DNA from: an uncultured Clostridia bacterium
GTDB taxonomy: Bacteria > Bacillota > Clostridia > Christensenellales > Pumilibacteraceae
Direction of reading: 5' to 3'
Assembly: GCA_947581755.1 (NCBI GenBank)
Contig: CANPVN010000012.1
Coordinates: 1-46,240 of the forward strand
Length of the DNA stretch: 46,240 nt
The position numbers and the translations under genes were made by a program. Positions 17,875 through 24,699 of the stretch are shown here, piece by piece. Each line of letters starts with the position of its first letter. Within the stretch, counting starts at the first letter, position 1. A model generated the notes under the pieces. That model was given only the letters and a program-made list of their open reading frames with translations. It was not told the origin of the DNA and did no database searches.

Positions 17875-18303
17875 ATGACAGATACGATAAATTTGCTTCG
17901 CGAATGCGATTCGGGCATAAAGACGGGCATTGACACAATAGACGAAGTCTTGTCTCACATCAAGAACGACAAGTTCGTCGAAAAACTTTCGAATTACAAG
18001 AATGACTACAATAAGTTGCTCGAGGAGATAGAGTCTTGCCTCGGGGACTACGGTTACGAGGGCAAAGAACCAGATACTTTGGCAAAAGGAATGGCTACCT
18101 TAAAAACCAATGTGAAGTTGGCGCTGAACGACTCCGATTCCGCAATAGCCGATATAATCACAAACGGCTGCGATATGGGCGTAAAAACACTCAATAAGTA
18201 TCTTAACGAGTATGACGGCGCAGGCGACGAGGCAAAAGAATATGCCGAAAAACTCATACGTCTCATGGATCGCCAAAACGTCGATATGCGGGAATATCTG
18301 TAA
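17875..18303 (+). CDS. DUF2383-like four-helix-bundle protein
   Basis: 142 residues from ATG at 17875, with AGAGG about ten bases upstream; an in-frame TTG at 17854 would include that site and is unlikely. The protein is almost wholly helical and rich in charged residues. Heptad-like stretches (L-L-R-E-C-D-S-G-I-K-T-G-I-D-T-I-D, then later K-T-N-V-K-L-A-L-N-D-S-D) fit the ferritin-like PA2169/DUF2383 family, whose members are small, cytoplasmic and of unknown function. It is divergent from the choloylglycine hydrolase with 110 bp between. A terminator follows directly. Confidence 0.7.
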   Translation: MTDTINLLRECDSGIKTGIDTIDEVLSHIKNDKFVEKLSNYKNDYNKLLEEIESCLGDYGYEGKEPDTLAKGMATLKTNVKLALNDSDSAIADIITNGCDMGVKTLNKYLNEYDGAGDEAKEYAEKLIRLMDRQNVDMREYL

Positions 18304-18331
18304 AAACAAAAAAATTCCACAACAAATACAC

Positions 18332-18366
18332 GCGCGGAAGCTCTTTCTTTCTGCGCTTGTTTTTTT
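18332..18366 (+). terminator. Rho-independent terminator
   Basis: GCGCGGAAG (18332-18340) pairs with the segment ending in TGCGC (18348-18356) with two G-T pairs, followed by TT-G-TTTTTTT. Confidence 0.75.
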
Positions 18367-18381
18367 GTAAGCCCGATTTTT

Positions 18382-18627
18382 TCAGATACTCAAATGCTCC
18401 TCGTCAAACAGATAACTGTCCAAAAATTCACTCACCGTCATGTCGAATCCACGAGCAATCAAAATCGTTGTCGATAATAAATTGTCCTTTATCGTCTCGT
18501 GTATTATGTTTTTAAGGGTGGAATGATTTACGCCGCTGTTCATTGCAAGTCTGTATCGAGTCATCTTCTTTTGCTTCAATAACTCCTGAATCCTTAACGA
18601 TAACGCATGGTTGACATTGTAAATCAT
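18382..18627 (-). CDS. XRE-type helix-turn-helix repressor
   Basis: 81 residues from ATG at 18627, with GGAG six bases upstream; longer readings to 18657 lack a ribosome site and would run through an operator. A Cro/C1-type helix-turn-helix fills residues about 8-60 (L-S-L-R-I-Q-E-L-L-K-Q-K-K-M-T-R-Y-R-L-A, then S-T-L-K-N-I-I). There is no effector domain. It faces away from the lipoprotein gene at 18745. Two palindromes of matching design (18638-18659 and 18682-18703) lie between the genes, one next to its own ribosome site and one over the lipoprotein promoter, so it probably represses both. Confidence 0.85.
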   Translation of the reverse strand: MIYNVNHALSLRIQELLKQKKMTRYRLAMNSGVNHSTLKNIIHETIKDNLLSTTILIARGFDMTVSEFLDSYLFDEEHLSI

Positions 18628-18637
18628 AGCAATCTCC

Positions 18638-18659
18638 ATATTGTTATGTATAACCATAA
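18638..18659. promoter_or_regulatory. Operator O2 of the XRE/lipoprotein divergon
   Basis: ATATTGTT, six bases, AACCATAA: the same 8-6-8 layout as O1 with few changes. It abuts the ribosome site of the XRE gene, fitting autorepression. Confidence 0.6.
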
Positions 18660-18681
18660 ATTATCAAAAAAATTCCTTTTA

Positions 18682-18703
18682 ATATGGTTGCGTATAACCA
18701 TAT
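18682..18703. promoter_or_regulatory. Operator O1, perfect 8-6-8 palindrome
   Basis: ATATGGTT (18682-18689), GCGTAT, AACCATAT (18696-18703). It covers the -35 of the rightward lipoprotein promoter. Centre-to-centre distance to O2 is 44 bp, about four helical turns. Confidence 0.7.
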
Positions 18704-18716
18704 TTTATGTTATAAT
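18688..18716 (+). promoter_or_regulatory. Promoter of the lipoprotein at 18745
   Basis: TTGCGT (18688-18693), a 17-bp spacer and TATAAT (18711-18716) with TG one base upstream. The weak -35 is offset by the extended -10. Overlaps operator O1. Confidence 0.6.
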
Positions 18717-18744
18717 GACGGTAACGATATTTCAGGAGGAATAT

Positions 18745-19830
18745 ATGAAAAGAAGATTTGTTAACTTTATGCTCGCTGCGGTAATCCTTGTTTTCGCCGC
18801 AGTTTTCACGGGGTGCTTTTTTGTTACCGAGCCTCCCGATGACGGCTCTCAGACGGGAACCCCTTCCGAGGGTACGCAAACTCCCTCAGGCGGTTCGCAA
18901 ACGACGGGCGGGTCGGAAAACACGCCTCAACAAGACAAAAAAGAGGGCGTAGTAGGCGATATAATCAAGACAAGCGATTGGGATATTTCTTTGGTCTATG
19001 TAAAATCTCTTTCCGAGATAACGGGAAAGTATTCTGCGGAATTACCGAGCGAAGGTAAAGAGTTTTTGGTGTTCTTTATGGAATGTAAAAACAATCAAAA
19101 GCACATTTCCACTTTGTATTCGGCGAATTTCGACGCTTATGTTGACGGTCTGGCATTGACAAAATCCGACATCATACTTAACCATCCCGACGATTGGGAA
19201 AATACAAGTTTTGGGACTCATTGTGATCGCAGGTTGCGTATGACGCTTATTTACGAGGCTCCCGTAGAGTGGGAAAAGGCGGAACTCGCATATAAAGGAA
19301 ATATATTTTTATCGAATGTCGACGCAAAGTTCTCGGTCGGTTTCGAGGATTTGGCTGCCGACGACTATAAGCAACAGGGCAGTCCTTTCGGAGAATATGC
19401 TTTCGATGAGCAAAAGATAACGGAATTCGGAACCGCTGTCGAGAATAGGCTGTGGAAAATAAAATTGCTTAATGCGCGGGAATATACGGAACTCAACTAT
19501 TCTTCGGCGGAGAAAGGAAAGAAATTTGTTGCGTTTTTCTTCGAAGTCGAAAACAAAAGCAGCGAAAGTCAACATTTCAATATCTATGATTTTAATTTTT
19601 ATTGCGACGGATATTCTTTGCTTCAAGAGTTGCACTTAAGCAATATCGAGGGCTACGAGGATTTGAGCGGCGACGTCATATCGGGCGCAAAAAGAGAAGG
19701 CTTCGTTCTCATAGAAGTCGACGAATCCTACAAAAATATAGAAATATTTTACGACGACATCTCGGACAGTAAAGCATGCTTCGCGGTTAGCGCCGAAATG
19801 CTTCACACCCAAGAAAATAATGAGGATTAA
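18745..19830 (+). CDS. Lipoprotein with two tandem DUF4352-like domains
   Basis: 361 residues from ATG at 18745, with AGGAGG six bases upstream; an open frame back to 18607 crosses the operators and is not real. Signal peptide with lipobox F-T-G-C and Cys24. A linker rich in Ser, Thr, Gly and Pro (about 30-65) leads to two related beta domains (about 70-205 and 205-350). Each contains a W-x-I-x-L-x-x-A/V-x-S/E segment, a G-K-x-F-[LV]-x-F-F core and a later Y-x-D/C-G-x-x-L, as in the DUF4352 immunoglobulin-like fold of Gram-positive lipoproteins. Ligand unknown. The gene is probably controlled by the divergent XRE repressor and may be followed in operon by the TM2 gene. Confidence 0.82.
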   Translation: MKRRFVNFMLAAVILVFAAVFTGCFFVTEPPDDGSQTGTPSEGTQTPSGGSQTTGGSENTPQQDKKEGVVGDIIKTSDWDISLVYVKSLSEITGKYSAELPSEGKEFLVFFMECKNNQKHISTLYSANFDAYVDGLALTKSDIILNHPDDWENTSFGTHCDRRLRMTLIYEAPVEWEKAELAYKGNIFLSNVDAKFSVGFEDLAADDYKQQGSPFGEYAFDEQKITEFGTAVENRLWKIKLLNAREYTELNYSSAEKGKKFVAFFFEVENKSSESQHFNIYDFNFYCDGYSLLQELHLSNIEGYEDLSGDVISGAKREGFVLIEVDESYKNIEIFYDDISDSKACFAVSAEMLHTQENNED

Positions 19831-19832
19831 TT

Positions 19833-20198
19833 ATGGAAGAGCGAGGTTTTTGTTCTCATTGCGGTAAAAAAATAACTTCGGACGGAGATTTCTGTCCCAA
19901 TTGCGGAAAACCTTTCAAAGAGGAAAAAGCGAACTCCGTGCCGCAAGATAAAATCGTGATAAATAACATAGTCAGCGCCACGGCAAACGCAAACGCCGTC
20001 ATCCGAGTCGGAAGAGCGATAAACAAATGGGTATCTTTGCTCTTATGCTTCTTTTTGGGCTTTTTTGGTTTACATAAATTTTACGAGGGAAAAATCGGAA
20101 TGGGTATTCTTTATATACTGACGGCGGGGCTCTTCGGCATAGGTTGGCTTGTCGACATTTTTGTTATTCTCTGTAAACCCAATCCTTACTATGTTTGA
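19833..20198 (+). CDS. Zinc-ribbon TM2 domain membrane protein
   Basis: 121 residues. A zinc ribbon at the N-terminus (F-C-S-H-C-G, F-C-P-N-C-G, residues about 6-24) is followed by a spacer, then a TM2 domain: a first helix (S-L-L-L-C-F-F-L-G-F-F-G), the turn G-L-H-K-F-Y-E-G-K-I-G-M-G, and a second helix ending G-I-G-W-L-V-D-I. TM2 proteins are small membrane proteins without an assigned bacterial function. It starts two bases after the lipoprotein stop, with GAGG in the end of that gene, so the two are coupled and perhaps both under the XRE repressor. Confidence 0.88.
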   Translation: MEERGFCSHCGKKITSDGDFCPNCGKPFKEEKANSVPQDKIVINNIVSATANANAVIRVGRAINKWVSLLLCFFLGFFGLHKFYEGKIGMGILYILTAGLFGIGWLVDIFVILCKPNPYYV

Positions 20199-20207
20199 TG
20201 ATCACGG

Positions 20208-20681
20208 CTAGGCTTGCAACCAAACCACTTTACCAACGAACAAAAGGGCATTTGACCACAAATGCCCTTTTGTCACACTCAATAGCAAAAAATCATTATT
20301 TACAACAATTTCAATATCATTTAAATTTGCGCTACGTTCAAAAAGTTTTGATTTTCCGTCTGTATTGGAGTTGCCATTTGGTAGCATGCCTATCAATATC
20401 GCAAGCATCCCTCCCATAGCCACAAAAAACAGAACTACGGCAAAAACCCAAATAGTTGAAGATTTTTTGTGAACTTGTACATTGTCCTCGCTATTGTCGG
20501 CATTTTCATCAACAGCATTTTCTGAATTTTTTGAACAACAATTTACAATCCAAACTATTAAAATTATAAGTGCTATTATAATACAAATTGCAAGGACTAT
20601 AAAAACAGGAGTTGTCGAATTGCACGAAACTTCTTGTGTAACATCATTTACGGGTTCATGAGCCCAAAGAAATGAGGACAT
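20208..20681 (-). CDS. Small membrane protein of unknown function, reading through a terminator
   Basis: 157 residues. AAGGA lies nine bases before the ATG. Two strongly hydrophobic segments (about residues 25-48 and 75-97) flank an acidic, Asn-rich loop (E-N-A-V-D-E-N-A-D-N-S-E-D-N). No family recognised. The frame runs through a perfect 15-bp hairpin (20240-20273) that looks like a bidirectional terminator, so the last 20 or so codons and the stop may be missing from much of the mRNA. It converges on the TM2 gene with nine bases between stops. The codon use is more AT-rich than its neighbours. Confidence 0.6.
   Translation of the reverse strand: MSSFLWAHEPVNDVTQEVSCNSTTPVFIVLAICIIIALIILIVWIVNCCSKNSENAVDENADNSEDNVQVHKKSSTIWVFAVVLFFVAMGGMLAILIGMLPNGNSNTDGKSKLFERSANLNDIEIVVNNDFLLLSVTKGHLWSNALLFVGKVVWLQA
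20240..20273. terminator. Perfect 15-bp bidirectional terminator hairpin
   Basis: ACAAAAGGGCATTTG (20240-20254), loop ACCA, CAAATGCCCTTTTGT (20259-20273). TTTTGT closes the stem in both directions. It serves the convergent genes at 19833 and 20208. Confidence 0.75.
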
Positions 20682-20798
20682 AACTTAAAATCCTTTTTAT
20701 ATAATATATATAATATTATAACATAATTTTATCAATAGCGCAATAGATTTTGAGAGTTTTTAAGCCGCAGTCTGTTTTTATGTTCTAAAAATAGTTGA

Positions 20799-21170
20799 AT
20801 GATGTTACGCTCGAGCAAAAAGATTTTCTTCCTGTTTTTTATCTCTCTTCTACTTCTTGTGACAGTTAGCGTTGGTACGACCTTCGCAAAATACAGCAAG
20901 GTGATTGATGATGCTCAACCGGAAATTAACTTCAATCCCTTTGAGGTAGATAACAAGAGAAAGAGCGGAGACCCTACCGACCCTGACAACCGTCCCGGCA
21001 TTGAGGAGCAAACGCCGACGACTGTCTATCAGGTACAGCCCGGCGAAACCCTCACTTCGATTGCGGAGAAGTTCGGTATAACGGTGGAAGCGCTCGCTGC
21101 CTATAATGGATTAGACCCTGATGCACCAATAAACCCAGGCACGATTTTGCATATCCCTCCGACAGATTGA
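20799..21170 (+). CDS. Membrane-anchored LysM protein
   Basis: 123 residues. The N-terminus is a single hydrophobic segment (about 9-30) ending V-T-V-S-V-G-T-T-F-A-K-Y-S, which resembles the SipW-type signal sequences of TasA/camelysin-like proteins; that likeness is inferred. A Pro/Asp-rich linker leads to one LysM domain (about 75-120: Y-Q-V-Q-P-G-E-T-L-T-S-I-A-E-K-F-G-I, then P-G-T-I-L-H-I-P), which binds peptidoglycan. Two ATG codons at 20799 and 20802 are both possible; neither has a good ribosome site. It is a single gene closed by a terminator at 21245. Confidence 0.8.
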   Translation: MMLRSSKKIFFLFFISLLLLVTVSVGTTFAKYSKVIDDAQPEINFNPFEVDNKRKSGDPTDPDNRPGIEEQTPTTVYQVQPGETLTSIAEKFGITVEALAAYNGLDPDAPINPGTILHIPPTD

Positions 21171-21244
21171 ACCTCTTAGACAGACATTGATAAAAAACCA
21201 CTACTCCATATAATAATAAATCTTTAATTAAGACAACAATTAAG

Positions 21245-21270
21245 ACAACGGAAAAAATCCGTTGTTTTTT
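21245..21270 (+). terminator. Terminator of the LysM gene
   Basis: ACAACGGA (21245-21252), loop of A, TCCGTTGT (21258-21265), then T to 21270. Preceded by two copies of AATTAAGACAAC. Confidence 0.85.
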
Positions 21271-21291
21271 ATTGCCGCATATCCGACGGAT

Positions 21292-21320
21292 TTGACATAC
21301 GCCGATGAATGTGATATATT
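21292..21320 (+). promoter_or_regulatory. Promoter of tcdA, predicting a leaderless mRNA
   Basis: TTGACA (21292-21297), a 17-bp spacer and TATATT (21315-21320) with TG before it. Only six bases separate the -10 from the ATG at 21327. Confidence 0.7.
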
Positions 21321-21326
21321 TTAATT

Positions 21327-22070
21327 ATGAGTGAAGAATTTTCAAGGACGGAAATGTTGCTTGGGTCGGACGCCATGAAGACGCTTGCCGCGGCGAGAGT
21401 CGCGGTATTCGGCATAGGCGGAGTGGGCGGTTATGTTGTGGAAGCGCTCGCGCGTTCGGGGATAGGCGCTCTCGATCTTGTGGATAGCGACATATTCTGT
21501 GTAAGCAATATAAACAGGCAGATTTACGCTACGCGCAAGACTTTGGGCTGCGCGAAAGTCGATGTTGCCGCGGAAAGAATAGGCGACATAAACCCCGAGT
21601 GCAGAGTCGTAAAGAAAAAGACTTTCTTTTTGCCCTCGAATACCGACGAATTCGACTTTTCGCAGTATGACTATGTGGTGGACGCCATTGACACCGTCTC
21701 GGGGAAGTTGGCGTTGATACAGAAGGCAAAAGAGAGCAATGTACCCGTAATAAGCGCAATGGGCGCGGGAAACAAACTCGATCCTACGGCTTTCAAAGTG
21801 GCGGATATATACGAGACTTCGGTGTGTCCTTTGGCGCGCGTCATGCGTCGCGAACTCCGCAAAATGGGCATAGACAGTCTCAAAGTCGTCTATTCCCAAG
21901 AAGAACCCCGAGAGCATACCGACGAGTCCCCGAGTTCTCTTTGCGATATTGCGCAAAAAGAGCGAGAAAAAGCCGTTCCGGGGAGTACGGCGTTTGTCCC
22001 GCCCGTTATGGGTCTCATAATAGCGGGAGAGGTTATAAAGGATTTGACGGGCTTTACCCGAAAGGAGTAA
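21327..22070 (+). CDS. tcdA: tRNA threonylcarbamoyladenosine dehydratase (TcdA/YgdL), ThiF family
   Basis: 247 residues. E1-like enzyme that uses ATP to cyclise t6A to ct6A in tRNAs reading ANN codons. The conserved start (F-S-R-T-E-M-L-L-G) precedes the nucleotide-binding G-I-G-G-V-G-G near residue 33. Next come D-S-D-x-[IV], N-x-N-R-Q and K-[VA]-[DE] of the ThiF fold, and the family-specific T-S-V-C-P-L-A-R-V-M-R-R-E-L-R-K. The start at 21327 is kept because it gives the conserved N-terminus, although there is no ribosome site and the promoter -10 is only six bases away. A later ATG at 21354 has AAGGA upstream but would remove the conserved opening. Confidence 0.9.
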   Translation: MSEEFSRTEMLLGSDAMKTLAAARVAVFGIGGVGGYVVEALARSGIGALDLVDSDIFCVSNINRQIYATRKTLGCAKVDVAAERIGDINPECRVVKKKTFFLPSNTDEFDFSQYDYVVDAIDTVSGKLALIQKAKESNVPVISAMGAGNKLDPTAFKVADIYETSVCPLARVMRRELRKMGIDSLKVVYSQEEPREHTDESPSSLCDIAQKEREKAVPGSTAFVPPVMGLIIAGEVIKDLTGFTRKE

Positions 22071-22090
22071 AAGGCGGTTGATTTCTCTTA

Positions 22091-22137
22091 CGCTATCGAC
22101 AGCGGAAAGGCAAACGAATCTCAGATAGCGATTTTTT
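22091..22137 (+). terminator. Probable terminator after tcdA
   Basis: CGCTATC (22091-22097) pairs with GATAGCG (22124-22130) across a 26-base loop, then A and six T. The long loop makes it less certain. Confidence 0.5.
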
Positions 22138-22159
22138 GTTGCAAAGGCATTGATAACGC

Positions 22160-22189
22160 TTGATTTTTCGATATCTTTTGCTCTATAAT
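22160..22189 (+). promoter_or_regulatory. Promoter of the ecf-truA operon
   Basis: TTGATT (22160-22165), an 18-bp spacer and TATAAT (22184-22189). The start codon at 22200 lies about 10 bases after the -10, so the leader is nearly absent. No riboswitch is seen upstream. Confidence 0.6.
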
Positions 22190-22199
22190 AATCTTTACT

Positions 22200-23018
22200 A
22201 TGGCGTTTGTTGAGTTTGACAAAGTGAATTTTTCTTATCGCGAGGGAGAAAAAAACGCGGTATCCGACCTTTCTTTTTCTTTGGAGAAGGGAGATTTTGT
22301 CGCGCTTGTCGGGCATAACGGCTCGGGGAAAAGCACCATAGCAAAACTTATGAACGGGTTGCTTGTTCCCACCTCGGGCAAAGTGACGGTGGACGGCATG
22401 AGTACGGAAAACGAAGCCTCTCTTTTCGATATAAGAAAGCATATCGGCGTGGTATTTCAGAATCCCGACAACCAAATGGTCGCAACTATCATAGAGGACG
22501 ATATCGCTTTCGGACCCGAGAATCTCGGACTCCCTTCCGAGAAAATCCGCGAAAGAGTGGATTGGGCACTCTCTTCGGTGGGAATGCTCGAGTATAAAAA
22601 GGGCACGCCTTTCAGACTCAGCGGCGGACAAAAACAGCGCATTGCGATTGCGGGAATTTTGGCGATAAGACCCGACGTTCTTGTTTTGGACGAATCGACG
22701 GCAATGCTCGACCCCGAGGGCAGAAGAGAAGTTATGAAAGTCGTTTCGGAATTGAACGCTTTGGGAATGGCTGTCGTCATGATAACTCACTTTATGGAAG
22801 AGGCGGCGCTTGCAAAACGGATAATAGTTCTCAACGAGGGCAGGATAATATTCGACGGCGGGCGGGAAATTTTCGCTCATGCCGAAGAATTGAACGCGGC
22901 GGGCATAGAACTTCCCGTATGTACTTCCGTCGCCGCGCGACTTAAAAAAATGGGATACGATATAAGCGAACAGATAGTTCTTCCCGAAGAACTTGCGGAG
23001 GCGTTATGCCGATTATAG
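22200..23018 (+). CDS. ecfA1: Energy-coupling factor transporter ATPase EcfA1
   Basis: One of two ABC ATPases of the shared energising module for ECF vitamin and metal uptake. 272 residues. Walker A G-H-N-G-S-G-K-S-T begins at residue 38, followed by the Q-loop F-Q-N-P-D-N-Q, the signature S-G-G-Q-K-Q-R-I-A-I-A-G and Walker B V-L-V-L-D-E-S-T-A-M-L-D. The Q-N-P-D-N-Q form is typical of EcfA1. No ribosome site precedes the ATG, which lies next to its promoter. No substrate-binding S component is present nearby, as expected for a module shared by many S components. It overlaps ecfA2 by 13 bases. Confidence 0.95.
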   Translation: MAFVEFDKVNFSYREGEKNAVSDLSFSLEKGDFVALVGHNGSGKSTIAKLMNGLLVPTSGKVTVDGMSTENEASLFDIRKHIGVVFQNPDNQMVATIIEDDIAFGPENLGLPSEKIRERVDWALSSVGMLEYKKGTPFRLSGGQKQRIAIAGILAIRPDVLVLDESTAMLDPEGRREVMKVVSELNALGMAVVMITHFMEEAALAKRIIVLNEGRIIFDGGREIFAHAEELNAAGIELPVCTSVAARLKKMGYDISEQIVLPEELAEALCRL

Positions 23019-23860
23019 CGGAACATCTCAATTACATTTACAGCCCCAAAACTCCTTACGAGAAGAAGGCTCTCGAAGACGTCACTTTTACGATAAACGA
23101 CGGCGATTTTTTCGGCATAATAGGAAAGACGGGAAGCGGCAAAAGTACGCTTATAAGCCATTTTAACGGGCTTATAAAACTCACCGACGGCGTTTTGAAA
23201 GTCGATGAGTTCGACCTCGGCAAAAAATACGATTATAAGAAACTGAGAAGCAGAGTGGGAATGGTTTTCCAATATCCCGAATACCAACTTTTCGACGAGA
23301 CGGTGGCAAAGGACGTGGGCTTCGGTCCTCGCAATTTGGGCTTGTCTGCGGAAGAGACGGCTTTACGCGTCAAGGAAGCCATAAACCTCGTGGGATTGAA
23401 TTACGACGATGTAGCCGAAAGATCTCCCTTCGAACTTTCGGGCGGGCAGATGAGACGAGTGGCGTTGGCGGGAGTCATTGCAATGCGTCCCAAAATTCTT
23501 GTACTCGACGAACCCACCGCGGGACTCGACCCGCGGGGCAAAAAAGAAATACTTAATTTGATTTTACGCATAAAAGAGAGTTGTCCCACGATCATAATTA
23601 TAAGCCACAACATGGACGAGGTGGCGTCTTATTGCAATCGTATTGCGGTAATGGGCGCGGGCAAATTGCAAGGAGTATTTACTCCCGACGAACTTTTCGG
23701 TTCGGCGGAGTTGATCCATAAATACGGTCTCGAACTTCCTACGGTGAGCGAGGCGGCTTACCGACTCAAAGAGGCGGGGATAGACATAAAGGGCAATCCC
23801 ATGACCGAAGATATGCTTGTAAAAGCCATAGACGAGGCTATGAAGGAGAGAAAAAAATGA
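23006..23860 (+). CDS. ecfA2: Energy-coupling factor transporter ATPase EcfA2
   Basis: Second ATPase of the ECF module, 284 residues, forming a heterodimer with EcfA1. Walker A G-K-T-G-S-G-K-S-T, the Q-loop F-Q-Y-P-E-Y-Q (the form typical of EcfA2), signature S-G-G-Q-M-R-R-V-A-L-A-G and Walker B I-L-V-L-D-E-P-T-A-G-L-D are all intact. The start lies inside the end of ecfA1, with AGG-rich sequence just upstream. The stop overlaps ecfT by four bases (ATGA), so the three subunits are co-translated. Confidence 0.95.
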   Translation: MPIIAEHLNYIYSPKTPYEKKALEDVTFTINDGDFFGIIGKTGSGKSTLISHFNGLIKLTDGVLKVDEFDLGKKYDYKKLRSRVGMVFQYPEYQLFDETVAKDVGFGPRNLGLSAEETALRVKEAINLVGLNYDDVAERSPFELSGGQMRRVALAGVIAMRPKILVLDEPTAGLDPRGKKEILNLILRIKESCPTIIIISHNMDEVASYCNRIAVMGAGKLQGVFTPDELFGSAELIHKYGLELPTVSEAAYRLKEAGIDIKGNPMTEDMLVKAIDEAMKERKK

Positions 23861-24699
23861 AAGACATTTCTCTCGGGCAATTTTATCCCGCGCGTTCGCC
23901 CATGCACCGTCTCGACCCTCGCACGAAGATCCTTATGACCGTCGTGTATATAGTCATGGCGATAGGCTTTACTTCGAGTTTCGTTTCCTTCGGCGTATTG
24001 GCTTTGATAGTGCTTTTGGGCGTGCTGTTCAGCCGCATTCCCATAGGAAAAGTCTTGAAAAGCGTGCGCGCGATAATTTTTCTCGTTGTTTTCAGTTTTA
24101 TTTTCACTCTGTTCTTTTACAGCGCGAAAGAGAACGATACCTTGCTTGTGCATTGGTGGAAAATAAATATTTATCTCGAGGGGATATATACCGCGACAAA
24201 ACTTATGCTCAGGCTGTTTTTGTTGGTAATGGGACCTACCTTGCTGACGCTTACGACTACGCCCGTTGATCTTACCGACGGACTCGAAAGTTTGCTCAAA
24301 CCCCTCAAACTCATCAAATTTCCCGTGCACGAGTTGACTATAATTATGAGTATAGCGTTGAGGTTTATTCCCTCTTTGAGCGAAGAAACCGAAAAAATAA
24401 TCAACGCGCAAAAGGCGAGAGGAGCGGATTTCGACAGCGGCAATATCTTCAAAAAGGCGAAGGCGTTGCTACCCGTGCTGATTCCGCTGTTCGTCTCTGC
24501 GTTCCGACGGGCGGACGAACTCGCCGACGCAATGGATTCCCGTTGCTATCGCGGAGCAAAAGGCAGAACCAAAATGAAAGTTCTCAAACTTCGCTTTGCC
24601 GACTTCGTCGCTTTTTTCCTCTTGCTCGCTTTCTTCTTTGTGATTTTATTGCTTAAATATAATTGGTTCGGAATTGCCTTTATCGAGGCGTTTATATGA
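23857..24699 (+). CDS. ecfT: Energy-coupling factor transmembrane protein EcfT
   Basis: Membrane scaffold linking the EcfA ATPases to an S component. 280 residues. The opening G-Q-F-Y-P-A-R-S-P-M-H-R-L-D-P-R-T-K-I is diagnostic. Several helices are visible (about residues 25-70, 90-115, 235-275). Between them lie the coupling helices with A-Q-K-A-R-G-A-D and the second A-D-A-M-D-S-R-C-Y motif, which contact the ATPases. It overlaps ecfA2 at its start and truA at its stop (ATGA in both cases). Confidence 0.94.
   Translation: MKDISLGQFYPARSPMHRLDPRTKILMTVVYIVMAIGFTSSFVSFGVLALIVLLGVLFSRIPIGKVLKSVRAIIFLVVFSFIFTLFFYSAKENDTLLVHWWKINIYLEGIYTATKLMLRLFLLVMGPTLLTLTTTPVDLTDGLESLLKPLKLIKFPVHELTIIMSIALRFIPSLSEETEKIINAQKARGADFDSGNIFKKAKALLPVLIPLFVSAFRRADELADAMDSRCYRGAKGRTKMKVLKLRFADFVAFFLLLAFFFVILLLKYNWFGIAFIEAFI

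Noticed and set aside
17765..17938. 58-codon extension of the choloylglycine hydrolase
   Set aside because: The nucleophile Cys must follow the initiator Met; the extension would bury it and overlaps the divergent gene's start.
18607..18744. 46-codon N-terminal extension of the lipoprotein frame
   Set aside because: It would cross both operators and the promoter, and it precedes a clear signal peptide with AGGAGG at 18745.
22071..22199. Possible vitamin riboswitch upstream of the ecf operon
   Set aside because: The 129-bp gap holds only a terminator-like hairpin and a promoter next to the ATG, so there is no room in the mRNA for an aptamer.
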